Below, piece by piece: positions 1-11,989 of a stretch of 64,000 bases of DNA. Every line of letters begins with the position of its first letter. Position 1 is the first letter of the stretch. The position numbers and the translations under genes are program-made. Source of the stretch: Periconia sp. R9002. Taxonomy: Eukaryota; Ascomycota; Dothideomycetes; Pleosporales; Periconiaceae. A model generated the notes under the pieces. The model saw nothing but the letters and a program-made list of their open reading frames with translations. It had not been told where the DNA came from and made no database searches. Where the stretch lies: contig JAMAHW010000020.1 in NCBI GenBank assembly GCA_023627715.1, positions 1 to 64,000 on the forward strand. Direction: 5' to 3'.

Positions 1-2814
1 CGTGGAAGATTTGGAGGGGGGTTGTGGTGATGGTGGTGGCGGGGGGGGGGGGGGGAAGGAGTAGGAGCAGGAGCAGGAGAAGAGAGGGCGGTGGAGATGG
101 AGAAGAGAGGAGACGGGATGTTGGGAGAGGGAAAGGAAGGAGTATAGTATGGGGGATATCACACAGACAGCCAGATAGATGGGAATGGGCCAGACGACGA
201 AAGGGAACGGGGTTTGGACGGAGACTGCGCGAAAGAAAAGAAACAATGCCGTTGTCTTGTCTTGTCCTGTCCTGTCCTGTCTGGCCCTGGCTTGCTGCTT
301 GCTGCTTGCTGCTGCTGCTGCTGCTTGCTGCAAGGCCTGCACTGACCATGGCCCTCTGTATGTTAGCGGGGGGGAAAACCACATCCCCGGCCAATGAGGA
401 AGGTACTCGTCGCTAACCGAGGCCTGGCCCAATCACGGCCCGCGCTACCCCTCGGGGCAAAGTACTGTACTCCTCCACCCCACTACCGCATCCTCTCCAA
501 GCACCAAGCACCTCCTCATCCCGCGGTTAACTAGGGACAATGGTTAGTCCATGTAACCATCTCATCCGCCCATCCATCCATTCATCCCCTTGAACTCCCC
601 AGCATCATACCACCGCTGCTAACATGCAAAATGCACGACAGATAAGACGGCCCCCTTGATCCTATTACGTATCCGCCCGCTATCCCACAGGTCCTACCTA
701 CACCTACACGTCCTACAGGCTACACGCAACCTAAACCTATCTGGCCCAACCACCAAGCCGTGAACGGACCTCCTGAGTCCACCACCAAAACGAAAAAGAG
801 CATGGCATGCTGGTCCCGAGGCAGAGGTTCGAGACTGCTCAGAGATTACACCGCATGGACGATGATCTCTTCTCCCCCCTCTCCCATTCCATCCCGCAAC
901 GGCTCCGCCCAGCCTGCTTGAATCCACCAGACGGAGGCCCGTTTAGGATTCCCTGTCCTCTGCCGTCATGGCCTTCCTCACGGCTCCTTCGCTGTAGCAG
1001 CAGACTGCTGTGAGGTGAGTGAAGGCTAAAGACACGACAAGCCCTGGCCCAGCCACCACACCGACGGCCCCTGAAGCTCAAGACGACAACAACCCACAGA
1101 CATCAGATTTTTATATTTCTCACACGTACTTACATGTGCATGCATGGCCTTGGGCTACATGATGCAGGCCAGGCAGCCCTCACCAATCACGCAGGGGCTC
1201 CTTCCGGGGCAGTCGACGCCAACCTCGCGCTGAACCACTGCCCCGGGTCGCTCGACTCCCCCATCCCGTCCGTTGGCTTGCCTGGCGCTGGCTGCAATCG
1301 GCCCGGTACTTCCTCCAAAGGTCACCCTCTCCCTCCTCTCCCTCTGCTCCTCCACGGCATGCCGAACCGCCGACACTGCCGCCCCCCTGTCGTGCTGACT
1401 GTGCCATCTGATCTCTACCGATGTACCCACCCCACGCCCACCAACCACTCCTCTGCCCTACCATGTGCACGCCAGTCTACCTGCATCCCATGTACCTCTC
1501 CTCTTGCCAATCGACGCCCAACCACGACACTACCTACATAGTGCTGCTCGTCTCTCGTCATCTCTCATCTCACCTCACCTCGCCTCGCCCTCGCCCCGCA
1601 GCCTCAACTCGTCCCTACACCATCCCTCTGCCATTCTTCGCCGTCTGCCCGCATCAGAGACGATCCCAGCTTATCATCCAAACCTCATCGTCTGACCATG
1701 CTTGCAGGCTCTCCATCAGCTTTCATATATCCACTCCTCTTGTGAGGCTGCAGCGCTGACCGGCTGATATAGTCTTTCGCCGTGAGGTTGGGGGCGGGCA
1801 TGGCGGTTGAAAAAACAGTCTCCTTCTCACTCCTGGACAGGAGCAACTGTCGAGGGCCGAGTGCGGAAAAGTAGGGTGGGGAGCGGTGAATATGACCTTT
1901 TGATTCAGCCTAGAGTCTAGTACAAGGCATCTGAGGCAGCGAGGAAGGAAGGCAAGAAGAAGTATCCATCCCTTCAAATACTGCAAGCCGAGACCGTTAT
2001 GCAGAGCTGATCGGCCGGCGCAGCCAGCCCTACCTCAGGGCTCGCGCTGCTATGCCTCACTCTCACCCCCACCGAACCCTTCTCTCGGTCCGCTACTTCC
2101 CCGCGATTCTCAGAATTCCCTCGTCCTTCGTGGTGAGTGAGACTGCGAGCAAGCCGAAGGGCTGCATTTCGTGCATGCGCGCGTAGAAATACCGACATGT
2201 GAATCGACCGAGTAGCACGTGATGTGAGACTTCACTTTGACACCACAGGTGCGGACAAGGCGAGTTGATGGGCTGAAAATGCCGCAAAAACGACACGTCA
2301 CTGGCCAGGGACGTTTTGGGAGGTGTCGTGGTAGCTGCTTGTGTTGATACCGCCAGTAAACTGATTACTGTTGCGATGATGATTCGCCATTTCACAGCCA
2401 AGACTAAGTAAGTATGTAGTTTCACTGCAACGGCGTACTTGGGTAGGTATTCACAACTCCAGAGAATGTCTTTATGGCTCGTTATGTTTTCCATTCACGG
2501 ATGGAGCTTTGTCCATCCGCACATGCAGTTTTCCCTTGGAAGTGGAGCAAACGCTCAGTCTCCCTTGACCAAACAGAGGTTGAATGAGTGCTTTTCACCC
2601 ATCTAGTCCGTTTCCATAGCAAATCCCAGATGTGTTCAATTTTTTGGCTTCAACTCATTCGCTGCATCGCGCGGTTGCACCTTCCACCTGTGTAACCCTT
2701 CCTGCGTAACCCTCGCACCTCGCACCTCGCCCTTTCCTCCTCATCACCGCCCTAGGCTTCTACCTATGGCGCCCGCCAACACAACCCCATCTTGATCCTA
2801 TCTCGACCATCATC
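1..2814. other. Gene-free low-complexity left flank
   Basis: No reading frame here looks like a protein; the open frames are short, low-complexity and open on both strands. The stretch holds a G run (about 41-54), a purine-rich block (55-140), a CTTGCTG/CTG microsatellite (about 291-332) and long C/T-rich tracts (about 1200-1680). The last 200 bases before 2815 are C/T-rich and probably promoter and leader of the next gene. Confidence 0.6.
291..332. repeat. CTG/CTTGCTG microsatellite
   Basis: A run of imperfect gctgctt and gctg units, seen directly. It lies outside any credible gene. Confidence 0.8.
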
Positions 2815-4352
2815 ATGCCTTCCTTCACCCAGCCGCGCTCATCTGACTCCTACATCGACCTTGACCATGCCGCTACAATGCATGAACTGCGAGAGCTGAC
2901 CGTTTTCGAAAAGGTGAGCCGCAACCCCCTCATCATGCAACCCTCACATGATGATGGTGTTTGCGTCAGACAGCCACCAAAACAAGCTGACCGTCAGCAA
3001 CAGGAATATGAGAGTCCTCCTCCGGAAGTTTCATCGTCGCGGTCATTGCCGTCAACTTGGACGGTCGCCGATCCGCAACCTCCATCGTCTTTGTCTTACT
3101 CCGCGTTCGGCAACGTCAACCGAACCGAGGAGTTGGTGGTAGGTAATTATCAACTTGCAGTTTCAGGGGCTTGAGAGGGGAGTGGATAGTTGGAACCAAG
3201 TTAATTCTTGAGTAAACAAGCTGACCTTCACAGGCATGTGACAATCTCCCACAGCCTCCTCCGTCATACTCGATATCCTCCCAAAGTCTGCACAATGCTG
3301 AGCAGAATACTACCTATACGGAGAAGTTGCTCATCTTCCGCGATGAAGCATCGAATATTCCCAAATGTACGCCACAGCGAAGGACGAAGGACCAAAATCA
3401 GACGAAACAGGTCGGTCGACAGATAGGGAAAGTGCGTCCAGCGCCTTGTGATGAGCGTGCGCATGTGCTGTCTACATCAGATCCGGAGATTCCGAATACG
3501 CACGTTGTGGAGAATGTTGGGGAAGAAGCTTTGAATACGAGCGACGCCGATGACGCTGTGGCAAACCTTGCCCAGAGCTGTGTCGCACAACTCCAAGCTA
3601 TCGCGCTGCAGAGGGACCAGCTTCTACGCCAATTGACTCTTCTGCATCAGCAGGAACAGAGCATCATCAGCTCGCTACACAACACATATCGATCGTCCGC
3701 TACTTCCACCGTTCGCTGTAAACACGCCAGGGAACAATCGGACGGTCGTCATTCTGCGATTAAACTCCTGGAGCAGTTCCCGCAGGGTAATGGCTCGTTC
3801 ACAGCGTCTCGCCCATCAAAAGCAACGGAACGTCGACCGGTTTCTGCGCCCCCGCCTGCTTCAACGCGTCTTCAACGCCAGAATTTGAATGGCTCTGAAT
3901 GTCCAACCAAGCGTGTATCCTTGGCTGACAAGACTGATGCCTCCAAAGATAAAATGCCCCCCTCAGATCACACCCTATCAACCCGCCCCTTACCCATCCA
4001 ACTATCACCGCGTACCGCTTTCCCCGGCAGCAACTCCACTGACCTGGGAGTTGAGACTGACCAGAAGAATTACGTGAGTACCATACCCGTGTCTCGCGGT
4101 CGGAGCTTCCAGGTTCCCACAAATTTTGGCTTTGAGGATGATGAAAATGATGGACGTGATTTCGTTGCCGAAACACCGACTGCAAAGATCTCGTCTAGTG
4201 CGGCAACGGGTATACCGAAGTTGAGGAAGTCACACAAACCTGTCGTACGTACGCCGCGACATCCACGGGATGCGGCCGCAACGCCAGTTTCGGAGGCTGT
4301 AAAGAGCTATGTTGTTCCCCATACCGTTGCCCGGAAGAAATGGGCCTTCTAG
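2815..4352 (+). CDS. Hypothetical protein with short coiled coil, 3 exons, ~460 aa
   Basis: I do not recognise this protein. The likely model is exons 2815-2913, 2974-3138 and 3234-4352. Intron 1 (60 nt, GTGAGC...CAG) keeps the frame, so it could also be read through; intron 2 (GTAGGT...CACAG, 95 nt) is needed to avoid a stop at 3172. The exons join in phase 0. The product is polar and mostly disordered, rich in Ser, Thr, Pro and Arg. One Gln/Leu-rich helix likely to be a coiled coil is centred near VAQLQAIALQRDQLLRQLTL. The C-terminal part carries basic SP/TP-rich patches, suggesting a nuclear or phosphorylated protein, but no function follows. The start ATG sits after a C/T-rich leader. Splice sites are my reading of the sequence. 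Confidence 0.6.
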
Positions 4353-4933
4353 AGTTGAAGAATTCATAAGATGATTCCGTAGACTTGAGGGTTTGCGGAC
4401 GTGAATGCGATGAAGAGTTCACCACCAACTGTATTACTAGCGGTATCGACATAAGAAATGCATCGTAGTAGTTGGGTTAGTAAATAGCACCGAAGTACTA
4501 CCCCGGGATTTTTTCCCTGACGAATGAAAATTCAAAAAAAACTGATGTGCAAAATAATAGTGCCGAAAAGAGACCAACCAATGTATCACAACACCACCGT
4601 GATGAGGCTTGTCCAATCAGAGGTGGATATTGGTATTGCTTTTTCCTTTTTTATGCAAAGAAAATTAAGGGGAGAAAAAAAAGGAAAGGAACAAGAAAGA
4701 AGAACGATTGTTTTTCTTTGGCAATTGAGGTGAGTGAGGTTATGATAAGGTTTGAAAGTGCGGGAGTGTGGAGGTGGGGAAGGGGAGTTGGGCTCATGGC
4801 TAAGCCCCTTGTTGTTCATGAATGATCTGCTGCGCGTTGAGGGGACGGAGACGAGGGGACTAATCATGCTGTTTTCTTTTATGTTTTTTTTTTCTGCCTA
4901 AAGAAAGCAGAGTACTGATTTCTTTTTTCGATC

Positions 4934-5065
4934 GAGTGGTGATAAAACATGAGCTCTGCATGCGGACGCGCGCGTGTGTACAGATTAATGTTTTTGGATA
5001 TCAATATGTGCGTTCACTCACTCACTCACTCACCACGCAACGAATGGTCGGCGCGCACATTCGAT
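4934..5065. repeat. Diverged direct repeat, copy 1
   Basis: Shares order and sequence with copy 2 some 516 bases downstream: a GAGTG...GATAA start, a GAGCT-GC-TGCG-G-CGCGCGCGTG block, CGTTCACTCACTCACT, then AC-CAACGA-TGGTC-GCGCG. Copies differ by substitutions and small indels. Confidence 0.6.
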
Positions 5066-5449
5066 CATTTAATGGAATATACTTGAAATCTAGCATGTGG
5101 ATACGCGTGGGATATGTCTCTCTCTTCACTCTTTTGAACCACTGATCCTTTTTGTCTGGGCAGGGATCAATGCCTAGGAAGCACTTCGGCGGTACTGTTC
5201 ATTTATCCGTGTAAGATGCGTATATATAGGGATAAAAAGAGCCAGAAAGCGTTGCTGAGCTATGCGTAACTAAATATTGAGAATTGAAAAAATGATGTGT
5301 CTTTGCGAAGAAAAGATGATTGCTCGGCGTTTCGGGACTAGGGATAGGTTATATAAGGCCGGTTGTGCGTGAATAGAAGGACTTGATGATGAAGTTATTG
5401 AGCATATTGCTTTTGAAGAAAACAAAGGAAGTATATTTGTTTTCTTGTT

Positions 5450-5570
5450 GAGTGCTAATGATAATATCGCGAGCTGCGTGCGGGCGCGCGCGTGGGGAGA
5501 CGTGTCGCTCGACGTTGTTTACCTACCTACCTACGTTCACTCACTCACTACACAACGACTGGTCCGCGCG
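5450..5570. repeat. Diverged direct repeat, copy 2
   Basis: Second copy of the segment at 4934-5065. It carries an extra (ACCT) run before the shared CGTTCACTCACTCACT motif. It lies about 250 bases upstream of the start at 5817, so it may overlap that gene's promoter. Confidence 0.6.
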
Positions 5571-5816
5571 TTTCCTCTTTCAAAGAGCTCTAGAAGCAAC
5601 TCACCTGCAGGTACTGACTTACGTCATCAAAACAATCCTGGACGCGCAATAACCGTGTGCGACCGTCGCAGCTCGAGCACTTTTGCACCTCGTCCTGACG
5701 CGATCCGCCTTTCTTGACTTACGCACATCCACTCTCTTCTGTCCCCTCTTCCTTCCACTCATTGATCTCGCCGCCTTATCTACGCCAAAGCAACGTCGAG
5801 ACTCACATCACCAGCC

Positions 5817-8093
5817 ATGCCGCCCTATGGACTCTACCGAATGCCGCGCCAGCACAGTTTCAGTGGCGGAACGCCTGGGCGCGTCTTGTTCAATTCCAAT
5901 GACTTCCGTGAGAAGAAGATGCCCAGCCCGGCTAAATCAAGTCAAGAGAAGTTGAAGAAGAAGGCGGAAACTGACGGCGACGGGGAGATGCGTAAGTATA
6001 AGCAACTTGATGGTTCGGGCGAGCAGACACCCAAAAGTACGGAGGACCGCGAGAAGCGCAAGAAGGAGAAGAAAGAGAAGAAGAAAGAGAAGAAGAACCT
6101 CGATCCCCCCAAATCTGATGATGCCATCGGGGGAAAGCGCGAGCATCTTGCCGTGAAAACGCCTGAGGCGGAGAAGATCGCTAAGAAGTCCAAGAGCAAG
6201 GTGGGCGGTGGAAAGGTGGAGGCATCGGGCGAGAAGCGCCGCTCGTCGTCTCAGAAAAAGAAAGAAAAACACAGCCAGACAGAGAGTGTACGCTCTGAAC
6301 CCAAAAAGAAACGCAAAAGGGAGAGCGAGGTTGATACCGCAACCCCGACTGCCCGTCGAGTCCATTTGGATAGCGCCAGCTTGAGGGTCTGCGACGATCT
6401 TGTTCAGAAAGTCACTGAAGTGCTTGGTGAACATAGTTTGCCAGTGTTGTCGTCCACGCAGCCGGCGCCCAAGGACGTGGATGCACCAATGAAGAAGAAA
6501 AGGAAATCGGACGGAAACAAGCAGACTGTTCAAGCTAATGCTGAGAATGGCCTCGCTCATGCTCGAGAGGCTACTGTTCCGATCCCCTCGAAATCGCCAA
6601 AGAAGAACAAGGTTAAGGGCACTGTAGATGTCGAGCAGCATCCAGATAAGACTCCAACTACCGCCATTAAGACCAAGGCCACAGTGCAGACTGATGTTAC
6701 CTCCGATGCTCCCAAGACTCTTACGCAACCAACCTCGAGCAAAAAAACTCCAATTCCTCTCCCGCAGGCCAACACCCGCGCTCCAACATCCCACCCTGCC
6801 CAACTTCAAAAGGACGCCGTTCTCGTCCCTGAGACACCACCGTCCCAGCGATCCCGTTCGTCCAACATCACCTTCAACGCTACCCCATTGCCGTTCAAGC
6901 TCTACCAGCAAAATGCCACAATGGCGCCTCCTCTCTCAACACCATCCTTCCCGAGCAGCGGTGCCACCCCCAATTCCGCTCCCGCCGCTACCATCACCAA
7001 GAAAAAGACACCCGTCCCGCTCCCCAGCGTCCCCAACGCGCTCACCGACGCCAACCTCACCAGGCACACGGAACCCCTCAACGACGAACCAAAACCCAAA
7101 CCGCGCGCCAAAGTCTCCTCCTCCGCCGCCGAGTCCACGGGCTCCACCACCAGCATCAAAGACATGTTCGCCCGCCTGGGCGGCGGCGGAGCAAAACGCC
7201 ACGACCCCATCGTCGACTCGACCCCTTCCAAAGCCACCCCTAGTACCACCCACCACCAACCTCTCAACCACCTCACCATGACAACCTTCAACACGCAATT
7301 CGCCGCCCTCCAATCCTCCATCGACTTCACCACCGAACTCCACCACCTCGAAAACTACCTAACCTGGGACCTCGCGCACGCCGACCAAATCCTCCCCTGT
7401 CTAGGCAAAGCGACCGGCTGCACCTCCAAAAAAGAAGAACTCCTCCGTCTGCACCGCGAAGAACCCTCCTTCACCCTCCCCACCCCCTTCACCACCTCAA
7501 CCACCGAAGAATACAACCCAACAACCCTCCTAACCGCCGGAACCCGCGCCCACAACGCCGAAGAACTCCTCATGCTCGCCCTCCGCGCCCACATCCCCAT
7601 CCCCATCGGCGCGCTCGAAGGAACATGGACGCTCTACTGCCCCAAATACTCGGAGCACCACTACGACCGGTACGGCTACGGCCAACGCACCCTCACCATA
7701 TCCCGCATCGCCGGCTTCAACGATCGGAATTCCTACACCGCGCGCCTCAAAGTCCCGCCCCGCTCGATGCTGTATACGGTGCTGGCGTTTCAGACGCCGC
7801 CGCATGCGAGCTTTCGGACGGTGGAGCTGCAGACGAGTGCCGAGGGGTATAGAATGGAGGTTGTGTTTTTGGGAAATGGGTATTTGGTGCTTAGGGTCGA
7901 TTTGAGGGAGCTGTTGCAGGGGAAGAGGGGGGAGGTGAGGGAGGGGGAGGAGAATGCTTGGATGGAGTTTTTGGGGGTGCATGAGGGGGCTGTTGAGTGG
8001 TGGGGTGAAGGGGGAGTTGGTAAAGAAGAGGGAAGTAAGGTGGAGGGGAGGAAAGGCGGTGAGAGGGTGGAGGAGGAGGTGATTCCGCTTTGA
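5817..8093 (+). CDS. Lysine-rich protein with conserved-looking C-terminal domain, 758 aa
   Basis: Single uninterrupted exon; function not recognised. Residues 30-180 are dominated by Lys/Glu runs such as KRKKEKKEKKKEKK, with several KKKRKR-type nuclear localisation signals. Residues 200-480 are Pro/Thr/Ser-rich and disordered. From about residue 485 to 725 the sequence becomes folded, with regular hydrophobic spacing and many aromatic residues (for example TWTLYCPKYSEHHYDRYGYG and YRMEVVFLGNGYLVLRVDL), so this is probably the functional domain. The tail is Gly/Glu/Lys-rich. Expected location is the nucleus or nucleolus, from the basic signals only. The coding strand is C-rich to about 7770 and then abruptly G-rich. 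It is convergent with the membrane protein gene at 8975. Confidence 0.75.
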   Translation: MPPYGLYRMPRQHSFSGGTPGRVLFNSNDFREKKMPSPAKSSQEKLKKKAETDGDGEMRKYKQLDGSGEQTPKSTEDREKRKKEKKEKKKEKKNLDPPKSDDAIGGKREHLAVKTPEAEKIAKKSKSKVGGGKVEASGEKRRSSSQKKKEKHSQTESVRSEPKKKRKRESEVDTATPTARRVHLDSASLRVCDDLVQKVTEVLGEHSLPVLSSTQPAPKDVDAPMKKKRKSDGNKQTVQANAENGLAHAREATVPIPSKSPKKNKVKGTVDVEQHPDKTPTTAIKTKATVQTDVTSDAPKTLTQPTSSKKTPIPLPQANTRAPTSHPAQLQKDAVLVPETPPSQRSRSSNITFNATPLPFKLYQQNATMAPPLSTPSFPSSGATPNSAPAATITKKKTPVPLPSVPNALTDANLTRHTEPLNDEPKPKPRAKVSSSAAESTGSTTSIKDMFARLGGGGAKRHDPIVDSTPSKATPSTTHHQPLNHLTMTTFNTQFAALQSSIDFTTELHHLENYLTWDLAHADQILPCLGKATGCTSKKEELLRLHREEPSFTLPTPFTTSTTEEYNPTTLLTAGTRAHNAEELLMLALRAHIPIPIGALEGTWTLYCPKYSEHHYDRYGYGQRTLTISRIAGFNDRNSYTARLKVPPRSMLYTVLAFQTPPHASFRTVELQTSAEGYRMEVVFLGNGYLVLRVDLRELLQGKRGEVREGEENAWMEFLGVHEGAVEWWGEGGVGKEEGSKVEGRKGGERVEEEVIPL

Positions 8094-8974
8094 GGTTGGT
8101 TTTGAGTTGGTGGGGTTGAAGGTTTGAAGAGTTGGAGTTTTGTTTACGGACAGAGGATGAAGGCGTTTGCAGTATTCGAGAGAGTAGGTTTGGGTTGGGA
8201 TGGAGAGCGTGTCGGTCTCATATATGTACGGAGTCAAGCACACGAAAGACTCACAGACAGATGAACCTCACTCGTTCGTTCAGTGAGCCAACGTAGCATC
8301 GATCTTTCAGCTTACTCGCTCGCTCGCTGCTAAGCTCAACAAATGTACACATAAGCAACACATCCACTCAAAAAATCAGGACGGAAAGGCATTCAAAAGC
8401 AAATCTTGATCCCGCGAAGAAACACAAAATGATTCAACTTTTCACAAAAGAGTTTCAAAATGCACGACCCACCACCCACCCCCTTTATATTTTCGATAGT
8501 TGATATAACTCGCACTAAAAGTACTCTGTGATCAATGATTTAAGTTTGATTTCTTGGCTTCTACTAACACCTCAAACACCTCTGTTCAGTCTATCCAAAC
8601 CCATCTTCCCCCGATAATGGACGAATTCTCCACCTGTGGCGAAAGAGAAAAAAAGAGGAGGGAAGAGTGTAGTGAGGTAAGTTTTCGTTGGTAGTTGGTA
8701 GTTAGTAAAGGATAACTAAGGCGTGTGTTGGTGATTGGGATGTCTTGAAGGAGGGTGTGGGATTTGCTGTTAGCGTGTCGATCTAAAGGATCAATTGACC
8801 CCCTATTTTTTTTTCTCTCCGCGTGTAATCAATCTTGAGAAGATTGATCAATGCATGTACGATTATTTCTTTTCTTCCAACTCACACCTCACAATCGAAA
8901 AGATCACAGACACACATCTTCGTCAAAGAGGAAAGAAAAATTTTGTCTTTTGAGACACCCAACCAATCCCTACG
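8094..8974. other. Convergent intergenic region
   Basis: Lies between two 3' ends. It contains simple CTCGCTCG runs and A-rich tracts and no credible gene. It should hold the two polyadenylation sites, but I cannot place them. Confidence 0.6.
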
Positions 8975-10255
8975 TTACACCACCTCCCTCGGCCTCGCCT
9001 CCCTCCTCGACGAAGCATACGTCGTAAACGTACCCGCATTCGACTCCCCAGCACTCTTCTGTGTCTCGCTTACGCCATTCCCCCGCTCCTTCTCCCCACC
9101 CGCCGGCTTACTACTCCTCTCCCTCTTCCTCGTCTCCACCTTCTTCCACACGATCGGCGGCGGGGCCGCGAACTCCTCATCCTGGGACGCTAGCGTATTC
9201 CCACCAGACCTACGTCCGCTCCGCCTCCCCCAGTTCCTCCAACTGCGATCCGAAGCCGTGTGCGCGGCGCGAACAGGGACAGAGCCGAGCTCGTTGGAGC
9301 CGGAGCTGCGCGATGCGCCGTTGTACTTGCTGAGGCGCGGGGTGTCGGAGTCGTTGAAGAAGGGGATGCAGCGGCCGAGGAGCCACTTGACGGTGCCGCC
9401 GCAGGCGCCGATGGCGGCGATGCTGACCTCGACGTTGGAGAGGCCCTGGCGCATCGCGTACGTGTTGTCTGGGTTGTGCGCTTTGGCGGTGAAGAGCTGG
9501 ACGAAGACGTAGAGTCGGAACGCGCCGATGCCCGTGAAGGCGATGCCGAAGCTCATGAAGGCGATGTACATTGCTTTCCGTCGGAACGGCATTTGCAGGT
9601 TGTAGAGGATCCAAGTGGGCATGATGAGGACGGCGGCGTCGGTGGCGAGGACGATGGCGATGGTTGCGTACGTGTAGCGTGCTGCGTCAAGGCAGGAGCC
9701 GGGCTTGGTGCGGTCCCAGAATTTGGAGATGGGCTTGCATTGGAAGGCGCAGACGAGGGGCGCGGCGATGGCGAAGGCGCCGTTGATAGCGAAGAGGATC
9801 CACAGGGCGATGTTGATGTTGCGGTTCGGGGAGCGCAGTTTGAGAAGGGTTATCAGAAACGAACTTTTAATGAGAGCAAGAATAGGGTTGTAGATGACGG
9901 CGTTGGCGTAGCCCCATTTCTGGTAGAGGACCGGCTTCAACGCGCCTTTTGGGATGTCGTAGTAGTGGTAGCCGTACCAGGAGAGTTTGAAGGCTGGCGG
10001 TAGGGGGTTAGCACGCGACAGCAAGGGGGTGTGGATGGTGGGTTGGTGGAGCCTTGTGGGGAAACACTCACAAACCCAAGTCGTCACCATCAGTACGATG
10101 ATGAGCAATTGCGCGATGATGAGCAGCACGTCCTCAATGGCGAACTTGTGCGTCACGAACCTCCTCCATATCCGCACGCATACGATCAACGTCGAGACTA
10201 TCGTTGGAACAAACGCCAGCGCCAGCGCTTGTGGCTGCAGTGTTCGTGGTGCCAT
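8975..10255 (-). CDS. Seven-TM fungal rhodopsin-like (Fung_rhodopsin) membrane protein, 2 exons, ~400 aa
   Basis: Integral membrane protein of the large PTH11/Fung_rhodopsin-type group, most of which have no known ligand. Exon 1 is 10255-10072 and exon 2 is 9993-8975; the 78-nt intron (GTGAGT...CCAG) has length divisible by three, so it can be misread as coding. Seven hydrophobic segments are visible, starting with ALALAFVPTIVSTLIVCVRI. The loop with FQCKPISKFWD is the characteristic Cys/Trp motif of this family. The C-terminal 130 residues are hydrophilic, Ser/Arg-rich and probably cytoplasmic. It may act as a surface receptor or sensor, by family analogy only. On the coding strand the last 300 bases switch from C-rich to G-rich. 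Confidence 0.85.
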   Translation of the reverse strand: MAPRTLQPQALALAFVPTIVSTLIVCVRIWRRFVTHKFAIEDVLLIIAQLLIIVLMVTTWVCECFPTRLHQPTIHTPLLSRANPLPPAFKLSWYGYHYYDIPKGALKPVLYQKWGYANAVIYNPILALIKSSFLITLLKLRSPNRNINIALWILFAINGAFAIAAPLVCAFQCKPISKFWDRTKPGSCLDAARYTYATIAIVLATDAAVLIMPTWILYNLQMPFRRKAMYIAFMSFGIAFTGIGAFRLYVFVQLFTAKAHNPDNTYAMRQGLSNVEVSIAAIGACGGTVKWLLGRCIPFFNDSDTPRLSKYNGASRSSGSNELGSVPVRAAHTASDRSWRNWGRRSGRRSGGNTLASQDEEFAAPPPIVWKKVETRKRERSSKPAGGEKERGNGVSETQKSAGESNAGTFTTYASSRREARPREVV

Positions 10256-11989
10256 GTCCCTTCTTCTCCTTCAACAAATAAACACAACAAAAGAACGCGA
10301 CAAAAATCAGTGAATGGACAATTTAGTAACGCTACATTAACACGAAAAGGAGAGAGAACAAAACGTTAGAGCAATGAAATCATTTCTCGTAGTAAACGAA
10401 GCAGAAGAAGTGCCGGTCGTTCAATAACGGAGAACGTAGTGAGGTGCGGAGAACGCAAGTGGAGAGTAAGAGCTAAGACGAAAGGTTCCCCGTTGCGCAA
10501 GAGGGAAACCTAGTGGTCCGTTTATAAAAAGAAATGCGTAGAAAGAAAGGGTCCCCTTGCTCACAAGGTTCTCACTCTTCTCGAAAACAAACAAAAAACG
10601 AAGCTAACTTGGAAACAGTAGACGCGACCTTGGCAAATCATGCAACAGATTCGCTTGCGGAAGATGATGAGCGGCTTTTAGGCACGTGCCGTTTGTAGGT
10701 TCCTGCTGGATGGGATCGTACAGGTTTTTTGGAGATGGATGCTACGGAGCAAGCCGAAGACGTCAACAGGATGCCACGTGCGGCGCGGGCGGGTACTCTG
10801 TAGATACGAATCCGGGCGATTCGATGTTTGGGAACGACTCAGGAGGAGGTTTCGCGTGCATGCGATTGTGTGTGAGACGAGATTGAGGGTATTCGCCCTT
10901 CGCTTTTTGTGTACGGTCTAGGGAACTTGGCCTAGGTAGGTTGCTGTTATCAAAGCGTTGCAGGCGCGGGAAATGCTTTGCACTGCAGTTTTGCGTGCGC
11001 AACGCTGCGTGTCATTATCTGCACTTGGCGGATGAGGGCTACATTTGTAATTGGTTAGTATAGGTCGGGGTTGTTGGCTGGGATGTCGATCCTTGGGGGT
11101 TTTTGGGGGTGAGGCGGAGATATTGCCGTCTTTGTTCGGGGACAATTTACGCCTTGGTATGTAAGTACCGTTTTTTGAGTCCAATCGCTAAAGCGTCTGT
11201 CTCTTCAATCGCTTGAAGTGTCTCGATTGTTGAGATATCTTTGAGCGTTTCCACGCTACATCGAGTGATTTGCGTAAAAAAAGGTCTGTGGTGTTGAAAC
11301 TTGGAGACGGGTCGGGTGGATAGTCTATGTGGGGACGCCGCTGATCCTCCCCCTTTCCGAATTGGGAGCTCGAATAACTCCGCCAAATGGTCCATGAATC
11401 TTCCTGGATCCTGCATATGCAGTGTTTTTGGTTCATTTCCTTCACGGCCAATGATGGATTAAAGGTGGGCCAGAACTGCATGTCAAATTGTTATCGTCAT
11501 GGATGAGTTTAGGAGAAACTGGTGTTTGCGTTCTCAAGGAGTGGAGGCCAGTTTCTTAGCGTACATGTACTCTTAGGGCGAGCCTTTGCGAATGTAAAGT
11601 CTGAAAAACTAAAAAGATAGTCTACCGTGCAAGTAAGCACCGTAGCACCTACCGATCGAGGCACGGGATGATGGCTCCTGTCAGCGCCCAGTCAGGACTA
11701 CCCTGATATCGCCACCAGACCCTTTCCTTATTATCCTCACACCTGGCATGCTAGACTTGACGTGGACAAGTTGCGTCGCTGACGAGCCTACATCATGCCA
11801 TTGCCCCTCTTAAAGGGCGCGTCTGCATCCTGCCGGTAGAGCGCGCTTGTGCGCATGTTAGTTAGTGGGGCGCGGCGAGAACGCTCTTTAGAGTGTGTCC
11901 CCCTATTCCCGACGCTGTGTAAAGTTTGGGGAGCGAAATAAAGAGTGACGGACATCCATGAGGGACTCTGGTGTCAGCGTCCCGACAGT
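10256..11989. other. Intergenic region, no gene seen
   Basis: Divergent promoter region between the membrane protein gene (-) and the FAD oxidase gene (+). Open frames here are short and overlap on both strands without any family signal. No repeat of note. Confidence 0.6.

Larger units (their letters stand above)
4353..5816. other. Intergenic region with diverged duplicated segment
   Basis: No gene is seen between two plus-strand genes. The region is A/T-rich with short TCAC and ACCT runs. Two segments, about 4934-5065 and 5450-5570, resemble each other and are listed separately. The last 150 bases are C/T-rich and probably the leader of the next gene. Confidence 0.6.

Noticed and set aside
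24..416. 130-codon open frame at the left end
   Set aside because: Built from a G run, purine repeats and a CTG microsatellite; no protein-like composition.
6628..7281. 217-codon frame inside the 758-aa gene
   Set aside because: Pro/Arg-rich shadow of the C-rich coding strand in another frame; the main frame is far longer and better.
9260..10003. 247-codon frame opposite the rhodopsin-like gene
   Set aside because: Antisense shadow of a G-rich gene end; Gly/Val/Asp-rich with no domain, while the minus strand has a complete 7-TM protein.
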